Assembly: GCA_035553515.1 (NCBI GenBank)
Contig: DATNDG010000052.1
Location: 1 to 64,000, forward strand
DNA from: DAHUYF01 sp035553515
Lineage (GTDB): Bacteria > Pseudomonadota > Alphaproteobacteria > ATCC43930 > CGMCC-115725
Length of the DNA stretch: 64,000 nt
Direction of reading: 5' to 3'
Made by a program: the position numbers and the translations under genes. Positions 15,392 to 23,746 of this stretch are shown here, in pieces. The notes beneath the pieces were generated by a model, which saw nothing but the letters and a program-made list of their open reading frames with translations, did no database searches and was not told the origin of the DNA. The stretch's first letter is position 1; every line of letters starts with the position of its first letter.

Positions 15392-15814
15392 CTAGGGACA
15401 GATCTCGTCGGCCGAGAAAAAGAACGCCACTTCCGTCTTGGCGTTCTCCGCCGAATCCGAGCCATGCACCGAGTTCGCCTCGATCGATTCCGCGAAATCC
15501 TTGCGGATCGTGCCGGGCGCGGCATTGGCGGGATTGGTGGCGCCCATGATCTCGCGATTGCGCGCCACGGCGTTGTCGCCCTCGAGGATTTGCACCACCA
15601 CCGGGCCCGAAGTCATGAAGGCGACAAGATCCTTGAAGAAGGGACGCTCGCGATGGATGGCGTAGAACCGCTCGGCCTGTTCGCGCGAGAGCCGCAGCCG
15701 CTTCTGCCCCACGATGCGGAGGCCGCGCTCCTCGAAGCGGGCGTTGATCTTGCCGGTCAGGTTCCGACGGGTCGCGTCGGGCTTTATGATCGACAAGGTG
15801 CGTTCGACGGCCAT
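15392..15814 (-). CDS. ndk: Nucleoside diphosphate kinase
   Basis: A 140-residue cytoplasmic enzyme that balances NTP pools by phosphate transfer through a phosphohistidine. The catalytic His is in SVHGSDS (His117), and the N-terminal TLSIIKPDATRRN is diagnostic. The length is normal for bacterial Ndk. The start at 15814 gives the usual MAVERTLSIIKPDA; an open extension of 37 codons upstream has no family match. The gene lies 89 nt downstream of holC on the same strand. Confidence 0.97.
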   Translation of the reverse strand: MAVERTLSIIKPDATRRNLTGKINARFEERGLRIVGQKRLRLSREQAERFYAIHRERPFFKDLVAFMTSGPVVVQILEGDNAVARNREIMGATNPANAAPGTIRKDFAESIEANSVHGSDSAENAKTEVAFFFSADEICP

Positions 15815-15903
15815 GCTCGTATCGACTCCTGCGAGATCCGGAATGGCGGCGGTTATAGCGGCGGCGCCGTCGCCCATCAACGCCCCGCCAGCGCCCTCGC
15901 AGC

Positions 15904-16353
15904 TCAGCCGCCGCGCCGCTCCCATCTGCCGCCCGCCTGCTCCCAGTAGACGAGCTGGTGGCCGGCGGCCTTGGCCTCCTTCCAGCGCTGGCGCGCCGCG
16001 GTCACGGCCAGCTCGTCATTCCCGTCGAAGATGTCGCAGCAGCGCGCATAGCGATCGAGCGAGGATGAGCTCGCGCCGTCGACCAGCACCAGCATGGTGG
16101 CGCCGTTGGGATTCTCGTCTTCGGCGGTGAGCCAGACCGGCTGGCGCTCCGCCTGCCCCTCGCGGGCGCTGCCATGCGGCATAAAGCTCTCGTCGCTGAA
16201 GGTCCACAGCAGGTCGTTCAGATGCTCGACCCGCTCGCTCGAGCCCGCCAGCACGACGATGCGATGCCCCGCCGCGAGGCCGCGCTCGAGGATGCTGGGC
16301 AGCGCACGCTCGAGCGGGGTGCTGAGCAGATGATAGAAGCCGATTTCGGTCAT
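15904..16353 (-). CDS. holC: DNA polymerase III subunit chi
   Basis: A 149-residue clamp-loader accessory protein that links the replisome to SSB. The sequence opens MTEIGFYHLLSTPLERALP and contains GHRIVVLAGSSERVEHLNDL and SFMPHG, the HolC family pattern. It overlaps pepA by 4 nt (ATGA), so the two are translationally coupled. This pepA-holC-ndk order is common in alphaproteobacteria. Confidence 0.93.
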   Translation of the reverse strand: MTEIGFYHLLSTPLERALPSILERGLAAGHRIVVLAGSSERVEHLNDLLWTFSDESFMPHGSAREGQAERQPVWLTAEDENPNGATMLVLVDGASSSSLDRYARCCDIFDGNDELAVTAARQRWKEAKAAGHQLVYWEQAGGRWERRGG

Positions 16354-17858
16354 CCGCCCTCGTAGTGCTCGGCGACGAGGTGGTCGAGCAGGCGCACGCC
16401 GAACGCGGTCGCGCCCTTGGGGATGACGGCCGCGTCCTTCTTCGACCAGGTGGTGCCGGCGATGTCGAGATGCGCCCAGGGCACGCCGTTGACGAAGCGC
16501 TGCAGGAATTGCGCGGCGGTGATGCTGCCGGCTTCGCGCCCGCCGCTGATGTTCTTGATGTCGGCGGCGTCGCTGTCCATCATCCGGTCGTAGCCATCGG
16601 CGAGCGGCAGGCGCCAGACCTTCTCGCCGACCGCCATGCCGGCTTCGGCGAGGCGACCGGCAAGCTCGTCATTGTTGCTGAAGAGACCGGCATGCTCGCT
16701 GCCCAACGCGATGATGATCGCGCCGGTGAGCGTCGCCAGATTGACCATGAATTTCGGCTTGAACCGGTCCTGGCAGTACCACAGCGCATCGGCGAGCACG
16801 AGCCGGCCCTCGGCATCCGTGTTCAGCACCTCGATCGTCTGGCCGGACATCGAGTGCACGATGTCGCCCGGCCGCTGCGCCGATCCGGAGGGCATGTTTT
16901 CGACGAGGCCGATGACCCCTACCGCGTTGACCTTCGCCTTGCGGCCGGCGAGCGCGCGCATGAGGCCGATCACCACGCCGGCGCCGCCCATGTCCCATTT
17001 CATGTCCCACATGCCGTCGGCCGGCTTGATCGAGATGCCGCCGGTGTCGAAGGTGACCCCCTTGCCGATGAACGCGACGGGCTGCGCGCCGGCGCCCTTG
17101 CCGCGGCGCCCGCCCTTCCATTGCATAACGACGAGACGCGGCGGGCGCACGCTCCCCTGGCCGACGCCGAGCAGCGCGCCCATGCCGAGCCGCTTCATCT
17201 GCCGCTCGTCGAGCACCTCGACATCGACGCCGACCTTGGTGAGCTGGCGCGCCGCGGCGGCGAGCGTCTCGGGATAAATGACGTTGGCGGGCTCGGAGAT
17301 GAGATCGCGGGTGAGGAAGACGCCCTCCGCCACTTCCTTCAGCGGCGCGAAGGCGCGCCGCGCGGCGCCGGCCGCATCGGTCATGATGCTGAGCGTCTTG
17401 AGGGTCGGCTTCTGCTCCGGCTTCTCCTTGGTGCGGTAGCGATCGAAGCGGTAGGAGCGAAGCTCGGCGCCGAAGGCGAGATTGGCGGCGGCGTCTTCCG
17501 GCGCGAGCTTCATGCCGGGCACGTGGTCGAGCGCCACCGCCGCCTCGCTCTCGCCGACGCTGTTGAGCTGCGCTACGACGGTGCCGCCCAGCGCCTGGGC
17601 CGTCGCAGCATCGAGCGCCTGCGCCTTGCCGAGGCCCACCAGCAGCACGCGGCCTACCGACAGCCGGGACGGCGCGAGCACGCCCAGCACCTCGTCCTTT
17701 CGCCCGGTGAACCGGCTCGCCTCGATCGCGCGCTTCAGCGCGCCGCCCGTCTCCTTGTCCAGCGCCGCGGCCGTGGGTGTGAGCTTGCGGTCCTCAAGCA
17801 CGCCCACGACGATGGTGCCGGATTTCGGCCGGCTGGGCTCGGCGAACGCGATCCTCAT
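16350..17858 (-). CDS. pepA: Leucyl aminopeptidase (cytosol aminopeptidase, M17)
   Basis: A 502-residue metallopeptidase that removes N-terminal residues from peptides; it works as a hexamer with two metal ions. The M17 signature NTDAEGRL is at residues 346-353, and the metal- and substrate-binding GKGVTFDTGG is at about 265-274. The C-terminal half holds the catalytic domain. The ATG at 17858 lies 24 nt after the predicted start site of the promoter at 17889-17917. The closest neighbour upstream is the large membrane protein gene. Confidence 0.95.
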   Translation of the reverse strand: MRIAFAEPSRPKSGTIVVGVLEDRKLTPTAAALDKETGGALKRAIEASRFTGRKDEVLGVLAPSRLSVGRVLLVGLGKAQALDAATAQALGGTVVAQLNSVGESEAAVALDHVPGMKLAPEDAAANLAFGAELRSYRFDRYRTKEKPEQKPTLKTLSIMTDAAGAARRAFAPLKEVAEGVFLTRDLISEPANVIYPETLAAAARQLTKVGVDVEVLDERQMKRLGMGALLGVGQGSVRPPRLVVMQWKGGRRGKGAGAQPVAFIGKGVTFDTGGISIKPADGMWDMKWDMGGAGVVIGLMRALAGRKAKVNAVGVIGLVENMPSGSAQRPGDIVHSMSGQTIEVLNTDAEGRLVLADALWYCQDRFKPKFMVNLATLTGAIIIALGSEHAGLFSNNDELAGRLAEAGMAVGEKVWRLPLADGYDRMMDSDAADIKNISGGREAGSITAAQFLQRFVNGVPWAHLDIAGTTWSKKDAAVIPKGATAFGVRLLDHLVAEHYEGG

Positions 17859-17888
17859 GATGGGCTCCCCTCAGCGATGATTTCCCCG

Positions 17889-17917
17889 CCGATAGACAGC
17901 GCAGCCGCGACTGTCAA
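17889..17917 (-). promoter_or_regulatory. Promoter of pepA-holC
   Basis: On the minus strand TTGACA (17917-17912) is followed by a 17-bp spacer and TATCGG (17894-17889). The -35 box is a perfect consensus; the -10 is weak. The -35 overlaps the stop codon of the upstream membrane protein gene, so pepA has its own promoter despite the short 55-bp gap. Confidence 0.55.
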
Positions 17918-19785
17918 CCGGCCGGCAAGCAGAGCGTCGCGGCCGTCAGCACATGCGACCGGCGCACCCAGAGATGCTCGCGCGGATAGGACCAGACCGC
18001 GACCGGCCGCCAGCCCTGTTGCCCAGCTTCGAGGAGCGCCCCATGCCCAGGCGGAACGCCGGCGATCCCGCCGGGCGCGCAGGAGAGCAGCGCGAAGCGA
18101 TAACCCGCCGCGGCAAGCGAGCTCAGAGTCTCGCCCGTCGGGTGGTCGACGATGCGGAGCTCGGCATCGAGATGGCGCGGCGGCGCGAAGCGGATGAGGC
18201 CCTCCAGCATGGCGGCGACGCTGCCGTTATCGCCGGGCAGCAGCAGCGCCAGTTTGCCGTCCTGGTCGAGCGCCCGACTGGCGGACGCCGCCAGCCGCCA
18301 GACGCGCTGCTGCGAGGCTTCGAGATCGAAGCGCAGAAAGCCGAAGAACAGGACGGGGCTCAGCGCCGCCGCCGCCAGGCAGACGGCCGGCGCGACACGG
18401 CGCCAGCGATCCCATTGCCAGCCGCGCTCGGCGGCGAAATCGCGCGCGAACAGCACCAGGCTCAGCATCAGCAGCGGCGCCAGATGCGTGTTGTAGCGGA
18501 AATAGGAGTGCGCGGCCGCGCCGCCATCGGGCCCGAAATGCGCGATGTAGGTGAAGAAGACCGCACCGTTATAGAGCAGCGTCACGCCGGCGAAGATGGC
18601 GCCGAGCCGTGCGGTGCGGTCGAGTCCGTGGCGGCGCCAGTGGCGGGCAAGCCCGGCCAGCGCGAGGAGGACGGCGAGGAAGAAATAGGCTTTCTCCACC
18701 ATGTCCGCAGCCATGCTGCGCAGGATCTCGGGAATGAGCGCGAACTGCCATTGCCGGAACGGCAGGAGCTTCAGCTCGCCGACCGCGAAATGGTCGAGCA
18801 CATACCAGCGCCAGGCGCTATAGAGGATGGCTGCCGGCAACGCCGCCAGCAGCAGCAGCGCCACGGCGCGCCGGCGCGCGGGGTGCCGCTCGAGCAGCGC
18901 CACGACGAGCGAAGAGGCGACGAGCCCGGCGGCCAGCGCCACGCTGTCCTGCTTGATATTGACCAGCGCGGCCAGCGCCAGCGCCAGCGCGATGAGCGCG
19001 TCCTTCGCCGGCCGCCCGCCGGCGAGCCGCTCGAGCGCCAGCGTCGCGAACCAGCCGGCAAACGCGGTGGTGACCGCGACGGAGGGCTCGCTGTAGGCGG
19101 AGAAATGATAGCGCGGCACGAAGCCGGGATTGATCAGCGTGGCGAGCAGCAGCCCGAGCGCAGCCGCCCCCCAGGAGGGAACCGCGGCGGGCCGGTCCTC
19201 GCCGCGCGTGGCGAGCCGCGCCAGCAGCAGGGCGAGAGCGAGCTGTAGCACGATGTTGAAGCCGATCATCGCGTTGAGCGCGAGCCGGCGCGCCAGCAGC
19301 GAGACGATGTAGCCGGCGAGCTGCACGTCGTAGGGAGCGCCCGGCAGGAAGGAGTAGGCGGGAAGCCTGTTATCGGCGGGGAAAGCGCCGTGATCCCAGA
19401 GATAGGCGGCGTTCGGCAGCAGGTTCAGGAAGGTGTCGGGCAGGCTCGGCCGCGCGCTCGCCATCACCGCGAGAAGCGGCAGGCTGACGATCAGCATGCG
19501 GCCCATGGCGCGCCAATCGCCGCCGCCCAGCGCGCTCCGCGGCAGCAGCAAGCCGCCCGCACCCAGCAGCATGACGAGCACGGCCGGCACGACGAGCGAT
19601 GCAGGAGTGGCGACGCCCCACAACGTCAGGACGAGGGAAGCGGCGCCCCACCCCATGACCAGCGCCGCCTCGGGCGCGGCACGGCTCGCGCCGAGCAGCC
19701 GCCCGCCGCCGATGAACAGCAGCGTCGTCACGAGCACGCCCGCCCATCCGGCAAGCTCGCCCCAGCTGGGAATCAATAGCTCCAT
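17914..19785 (-). CDS. Large polytopic membrane protein (GT-C-like, function unknown)
   Basis: A 623-residue protein with about twelve membrane helices and a C-terminal soluble part. Between helices 3 and 4 it has PSLPDTFLNLLPNAAYLWDHG and later YDVQLAGYIVSLLARR, a first periplasmic loop of the sort seen in GT-C glycosyltransferases. The last ~130 residues lack helices and resemble a small globular domain. There is a GTG at 19788 directly before the ATG at 19785; I used the ATG. I cannot name the family. It is followed on the same strand by pepA and preceded by a second membrane protein gene, 39 nt away. Confidence 0.6.
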   Translation of the reverse strand: MELLIPSWGELAGWAGVLVTTLLFIGGGRLLGASRAAPEAALVMGWGAASLVLTLWGVATPASLVVPAVLVMLLGAGGLLLPRSALGGGDWRAMGRMLIVSLPLLAVMASARPSLPDTFLNLLPNAAYLWDHGAFPADNRLPAYSFLPGAPYDVQLAGYIVSLLARRLALNAMIGFNIVLQLALALLLARLATRGEDRPAAVPSWGAAALGLLLATLINPGFVPRYHFSAYSEPSVAVTTAFAGWFATLALERLAGGRPAKDALIALALALAALVNIKQDSVALAAGLVASSLVVALLERHPARRRAVALLLLAALPAAILYSAWRWYVLDHFAVGELKLLPFRQWQFALIPEILRSMAADMVEKAYFFLAVLLALAGLARHWRRHGLDRTARLGAIFAGVTLLYNGAVFFTYIAHFGPDGGAAAHSYFRYNTHLAPLLMLSLVLFARDFAAERGWQWDRWRRVAPAVCLAAAALSPVLFFGFLRFDLEASQQRVWRLAASASRALDQDGKLALLLPGDNGSVAAMLEGLIRFAPPRHLDAELRIVDHPTGETLSSLAAAGYRFALLSCAPGGIAGVPPGHGALLEAGQQGWRPVAVWSYPREHLWVRRSHVLTAATLCLPAG

Positions 19786-19824
19786 CACTCGCCGCGAAAG
19801 GTGGGCGCCGCAGCGGGCGCCGGT

Positions 19825-21381
19825 CTATCGGGCGGGGTTGCGGTCGTCAAGCGTGCTTTTCCCGCCGGCGATGCCGAGGAGCGCAAAGCGCGGCGCCGCG
19901 AATTGCGGAACCAGCAGGGCGGTGGACGGAACCGTGAACGGGGCGCGGCTCACAAAGACGATGCGGTCGTAGCGTCTGAGCGCGGCGCGCTCCGCGGCGT
20001 CAAGCGGAGGGCCGCCGCCGAGAAAAGCCGACCACAGCCGTTCCGGCGGCAGGCGGTCGGCGAGCCACCGATATGGGGGGGCGAGCGCCACGGGCTGCTG
20101 CGTCGGAAAGGCGAAGAGCGTCGGCACGAAGGCGTCGCGCCCGGCGATGGCAAGGGTCGGGAAATGCACCAGCGGCGTCGGCTGCGAATTGAGCGCCTCG
20201 GGCGGAAAGGCGACGGCAAGGCGGCTGCCGCGCGGCAGTCGCTCGAGCTGAGGCAAGAGCCGCGCATAGACGCGGTCGCTTGCTTCCCAGCTGGCGCTCA
20301 CCAGGCCGATGCGCGCCAAGTACATGAGAAGCGCCGCTCCCAGGAAGAAAGCACGCGGCTTCGGGAGAGGCGCCGCCCAGCGACTCGATGCGATCAGCAC
20401 CAGGCCGAGCATCACCGGGATGCGGTGATCGGCGCCGGAAGCGGTGGCGAGCTGGGTCGGCATGGCGAGATAGGTCAGTGCGAGGGCGGCCAGCGGGCCG
20501 GCCATGGAAGGCTCGAGCCGCAGCCAGCGCCGCCAGAAGCCGAAGAGCAGGGCGAGCAGGGCGAGCACAAAGCAGGCGACATCGAAGGGACGATGGTAAT
20601 TGTCGAACAGGCTGAAAAGCAGGTCGATCTTGCGCAGCGGGTTGCCATAGGCGATCGCGCCGCCGGCGCTTCCCGGCGTCAGCAGCAGCAGGATGGCGAG
20701 CGCCGGCAAGAATGGCAGGCCGGCCACGAGCAGCTCTTTCAGCGCCGCCCCGGGCGCGCCGCGCCGGCGCCAGGCGAGGCCGGCGGCATGGCCCATGACC
20801 AGCACGCCATAGAGCCCGCAAGCCATCAGGTGCGCGAAGAACAGGACGAGCGCCATCAGGGCGCCGATGCCGATGCGCAACAGGGCGGAGGCCTGTCGGC
20901 GCGCCAGCACGATCCAGAGCGCCAGCGCGAAGAGCCCGAGGCCGAGGCCGAAGAGATAGTTGAGAAAGCCCCAGAGCAGCTCCCGGCTGTAGAGCAGCAG
21001 GAAGGCAAGGCAGGGCCAGGCCGACCAGCTGCCGAAGAGCACGCGGTGAAGCGCTGCGGTGCCGCCCGCAAGCAGCAGCAGCGTGAGCAGCACGAACAGC
21101 TTTCCCGCCCAGGCCAGCGGCATCAGCTGCGCCAAAGGCGGCACGAGAAGATCCATGGCAAGGTTGGGCAGCGGCCGCCAGGCGATCTCGTAGTAGCGTT
21201 GAAGCCACTCGGAATGCGCCAGCGCGGCCAGCACGTGCATGCGTGCGAGATGATTGGGATAGTCGAACAGCGGCAAGGTGTCGCAGAGCAGCACCGGCAG
21301 CGCCGCCACGGCAAAGAGGCCGGCGAACACCAGCGCGAATCGGCGAAATCCGAGATGCGCCGGATCCGCAGCTTTCATCAT
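19825..21381 (-). CDS. Polytopic membrane protein (glycosyltransferase-like, function unknown)
   Basis: A 518-residue protein with about ten helices. After helix 1 comes LPLFDYPNHLARMHVLAAL, with an Asp and His in the first periplasmic loop, as in GT-C type transferases where this loop carries the catalytic acid. The C-terminal ~150 residues are soluble. It opens with two Met codons (21381 and 21378); the first is used. It is divergent from lptF, with 144 bp between them, and probably cotranscribed with the membrane protein at 17914-19785. No family name can be given with confidence. Confidence 0.55.
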   Translation of the reverse strand: MMKAADPAHLGFRRFALVFAGLFAVAALPVLLCDTLPLFDYPNHLARMHVLAALAHSEWLQRYYEIAWRPLPNLAMDLLVPPLAQLMPLAWAGKLFVLLTLLLLAGGTAALHRVLFGSWSAWPCLAFLLLYSRELLWGFLNYLFGLGLGLFALALWIVLARRQASALLRIGIGALMALVLFFAHLMACGLYGVLVMGHAAGLAWRRRGAPGAALKELLVAGLPFLPALAILLLLTPGSAGGAIAYGNPLRKIDLLFSLFDNYHRPFDVACFVLALLALLFGFWRRWLRLEPSMAGPLAALALTYLAMPTQLATASGADHRIPVMLGLVLIASSRWAAPLPKPRAFFLGAALLMYLARIGLVSASWEASDRVYARLLPQLERLPRGSRLAVAFPPEALNSQPTPLVHFPTLAIAGRDAFVPTLFAFPTQQPVALAPPYRWLADRLPPERLWSAFLGGGPPLDAAERAALRRYDRIVFVSRAPFTVPSTALLVPQFAAPRFALLGIAGGKSTLDDRNPAR

Positions 21382-21511
21382 CCTGTTCGCGCGCCCTTTC
21401 CGCCCGCCCGTCGGGCCGGCAGAGTTCCACGCCCGCCCGGCCACCGCAAGCGCATGATCGACAACGAAGTTCGTTCCATCTTCGCCCTATCCTCCGCCGC
21501 GGCGCCGCTTC

Positions 21512-21517
21512 TATAAT
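21512..21517 (+). promoter_or_regulatory. Perfect -10 box just upstream of lptF
   Basis: TATAAT ends 8 nt before the lptF ATG at 21526. With the usual spacing the transcript would start at about 21524, leaving almost no 5' leader. The -35 region is not recognisable, and no Shine-Dalgarno sequence precedes the ATG (CGGCCGCC). Together these suggest an almost leaderless lptF mRNA. Confidence 0.45.
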
Positions 21518-21525
21518 CGGCCGCC

Positions 21526-22644
21526 ATGAACGGGATCACCCGTTACGTCCTGCGCCAGACCTTGGCGATCATGCTGTTCGTCGCGGTGAGCTTCACTGCG
21601 GCGGTCTGGCTCGTCCAGTCTCTCCGCCTCATCGACCTGATCGTCAACCGCGGCCTGTCGCTCGGACTCTTCCTCTATCTGGCCGTGCTGATCCTGCCGC
21701 GCTTCATCGACGTCGTGCTGCCGATCGCGGTGTTCATCGCCATCCTCTTCACCTATAACCGCCTGCTCTCGGAGAGCGAGCTCATCGTCATGCGTGCGGC
21801 CGGCATGAGCCAGGCCGCGCTGGCCCGGCCGGGGCTGACCGCCGGCGCCCTCGCCTTCGCGCTGCTCATGTCCTTCTCGCTCTACTTCCTGCCGGCGTCG
21901 AACCGTGCGTTCAAGGATCTGCAGTTCGAGATCCGCAATCGCTTCGCCTCGGTGCTGCTTCAGGACGGCATCTTCAACACGCTCTCCGACGACCTCACGA
22001 TCTATGTCCGCGGACGCGACACCGATGGCGACCTGGTGGGGCTGCTGATCCACGACACGCGCGATCCGGATAAGCCGATCACCATCGTTGCCGAGCGCGG
22101 CACCTTCGTCGATACCGACAACGGCCCGCGCGTGTTGATGGTGAATGGCAGCCGGCAGCAATACGACCGTGCCACCCAGAAGCTCTCGGTGCTCACCTTC
22201 GACAAATACACGCTGGATCTCGGCGCCTATCGCGACGCGCCCGGGCTGCGCGGCCGGGAACCGGACGAGCTGTTCCTGCCGGAGCTGCTGTTCGGCCACA
22301 CCAGACCCGGCGATACCAGCCACATGATCGAGGCCAATCTGCGCCTCATCAACCCACTCACGGCGCTCGCCTTCTGCGCCATCCCGCTCGCCTGCCTGCT
22401 GACGGGAGAATTCAACCGGCGCGGCCAGACGCGACGCGTGCTGCTGGCGATCGGCCTCGCCTTCGCTTTCGAGACGCTCGATATCGCCTTCAAGAACCTC
22501 GCGGGTCGGACGCTCGCCGCGGTGCCGCTGCTCTATCTCAACGTATTGCTGCCCATCGCGGGCACCGCCTGGCTGCTCTGGCGCGACGCCCGGGGCGCGG
22601 CGCCGCATGGGCTCCCCGCGGCACGACCGAGCCCGGCGGAATAG
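21526..22644 (+). CDS. lptF: LPS export ABC transporter permease LptF
   Basis: A 372-residue inner-membrane permease of the LptB2FGC machine that moves lipopolysaccharide to the outer membrane. Six helices in two groups flank a periplasmic beta-jellyroll domain (about residues 130-250: KPITIVAERGTFVDTDNGPR, SRQQYDRATQKLSVLTF). The motif SELIVMRAAGMS is the LptB coupling helix. It is 2 nt ahead of lptG and heads the plus-strand operon lptF-lptG-lptD-surA-pdxA-rsmA. Its mRNA may be nearly leaderless. Confidence 0.95.
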   Translation: MNGITRYVLRQTLAIMLFVAVSFTAAVWLVQSLRLIDLIVNRGLSLGLFLYLAVLILPRFIDVVLPIAVFIAILFTYNRLLSESELIVMRAAGMSQAALARPGLTAGALAFALLMSFSLYFLPASNRAFKDLQFEIRNRFASVLLQDGIFNTLSDDLTIYVRGRDTDGDLVGLLIHDTRDPDKPITIVAERGTFVDTDNGPRVLMVNGSRQQYDRATQKLSVLTFDKYTLDLGAYRDAPGLRGREPDELFLPELLFGHTRPGDTSHMIEANLRLINPLTALAFCAIPLACLLTGEFNRRGQTRRVLLAIGLAFAFETLDIAFKNLAGRTLAAVPLLYLNVLLPIAGTAWLLWRDARGAAPHGLPAARPSPAE

Positions 22645-22646
22645 CG

Positions 22647-23741
22647 ATGTCGCCGTGGAAGACGCTCTTCCGCTACATCGTGCTGCAGTTCCTCCTGTGG
22701 TGCGCCGGCGTGTTCCTGGCGATGCTGGTGATCGTCTTCCTGCTCGACTACATCGAGCTCATCCGCCGGGCGGGCAGCCGGCCAGAGGCGACCCTGCTGG
22801 TGTTGCTGAAGATGGCGGCGCTGAAGCAGCCGGAGATGGCGCAGCAGATCCTGCCCTTCGCCATCCTCTTCGGCACGATGATGGCGTTCTGGCGCATGAC
22901 GCGCATGAACGAGCTCGTGGTCGCGCGCGCGGCCGGCGTCTCGGTGTGGCAGTTCCTGGCGCCGCCGCTTGCGGGGGCGTTGTTCATCGGCATCGTCACG
23001 GTGTGCCTCTTCAACCCGATCGCCTCGGTGATGCAGTCGCGCTACGAGGCGCTCGAGAGCCGCATCTTGCATGGCACCGGCGACCAGCTCAGTCTGTCGC
23101 GGTCGGGCCTCTGGCTGCGCCAGAGCGAGAATGACGGCGACAATTCGGTCATCCACGCCGAGCGGCTGCTGCCCAAGCGGACCGAGCTCGAGGATGTGAT
23201 GATGCTGTCCTTCAACGACATGCAGCTCGTCGGCCGGATCGACGCGAAATCGGCGGTGCTCAAATCCGGGAATTGGCAGGTAAAGGACGGCGTCCGCTGG
23301 ACCCCGGGCAAGCCGCCCGAGCCGTTCCAGCACCTGGTCGTCCCGACCAATCTTACGCCCGCCAAGATTCAGGAAAGCTTCGCCTCGCCCGAGACGATGT
23401 CGTTCTGGGAGCTGCCCGGCTTCATCCACCTGCTGGAAAGCTCGGGCTTCAGCGCCCAGCGCCATCGGCTCTACTTCAACCGCCTGCTCTCCATCCCCTT
23501 CCTCTTCTCCGCCATGGTGCTGATCGCCGCCACCTTCAGCCTGCGCATGCAGCGCCGCGGCGGTACATCGCTGATGATCGCCGGCGGACTGGCCAGCGGA
23601 TTTCTCTTGTACCTGCTGTCGAACGTCATCTTCGCCCTGGGGCTCGCCTCGACCATCCCCGTTTCACTCGCCGCCTGGACGCCGACCGGCGTGAGCTGGG
23701 CGCTGGGAGCCAGCATGCTGCTGCATCTCGAGGACGGCTGA
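22647..23741 (+). CDS. lptG: LPS export ABC transporter permease LptG
   Basis: A 364-residue partner of LptF in the LPS extractor. It has the same architecture: helices 1-3, a periplasmic domain (about residues 125-260, with RSGLWLRQSENDGDNSVIHA) and helices 4-6. The coupling helix reads NELVVARAAGVSVWQF. The stop is 5 nt before the lptD ATG. LptB, LptA and LptC are not in the window and must lie elsewhere. Confidence 0.95.
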   Translation: MSPWKTLFRYIVLQFLLWCAGVFLAMLVIVFLLDYIELIRRAGSRPEATLLVLLKMAALKQPEMAQQILPFAILFGTMMAFWRMTRMNELVVARAAGVSVWQFLAPPLAGALFIGIVTVCLFNPIASVMQSRYEALESRILHGTGDQLSLSRSGLWLRQSENDGDNSVIHAERLLPKRTELEDVMMLSFNDMQLVGRIDAKSAVLKSGNWQVKDGVRWTPGKPPEPFQHLVVPTNLTPAKIQESFASPETMSFWELPGFIHLLESSGFSAQRHRLYFNRLLSIPFLFSAMVLIAATFSLRMQRRGGTSLMIAGGLASGFLLYLLSNVIFALGLASTIPVSLAAWTPTGVSWALGASMLLHLEDG

Positions 23742-23746
23742 TCCGG

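Noticed and set aside
15815..15925. 37-codon extension of ndk
   Set aside because: No match in the Ndk family, whose N-terminus is reached at 15814.
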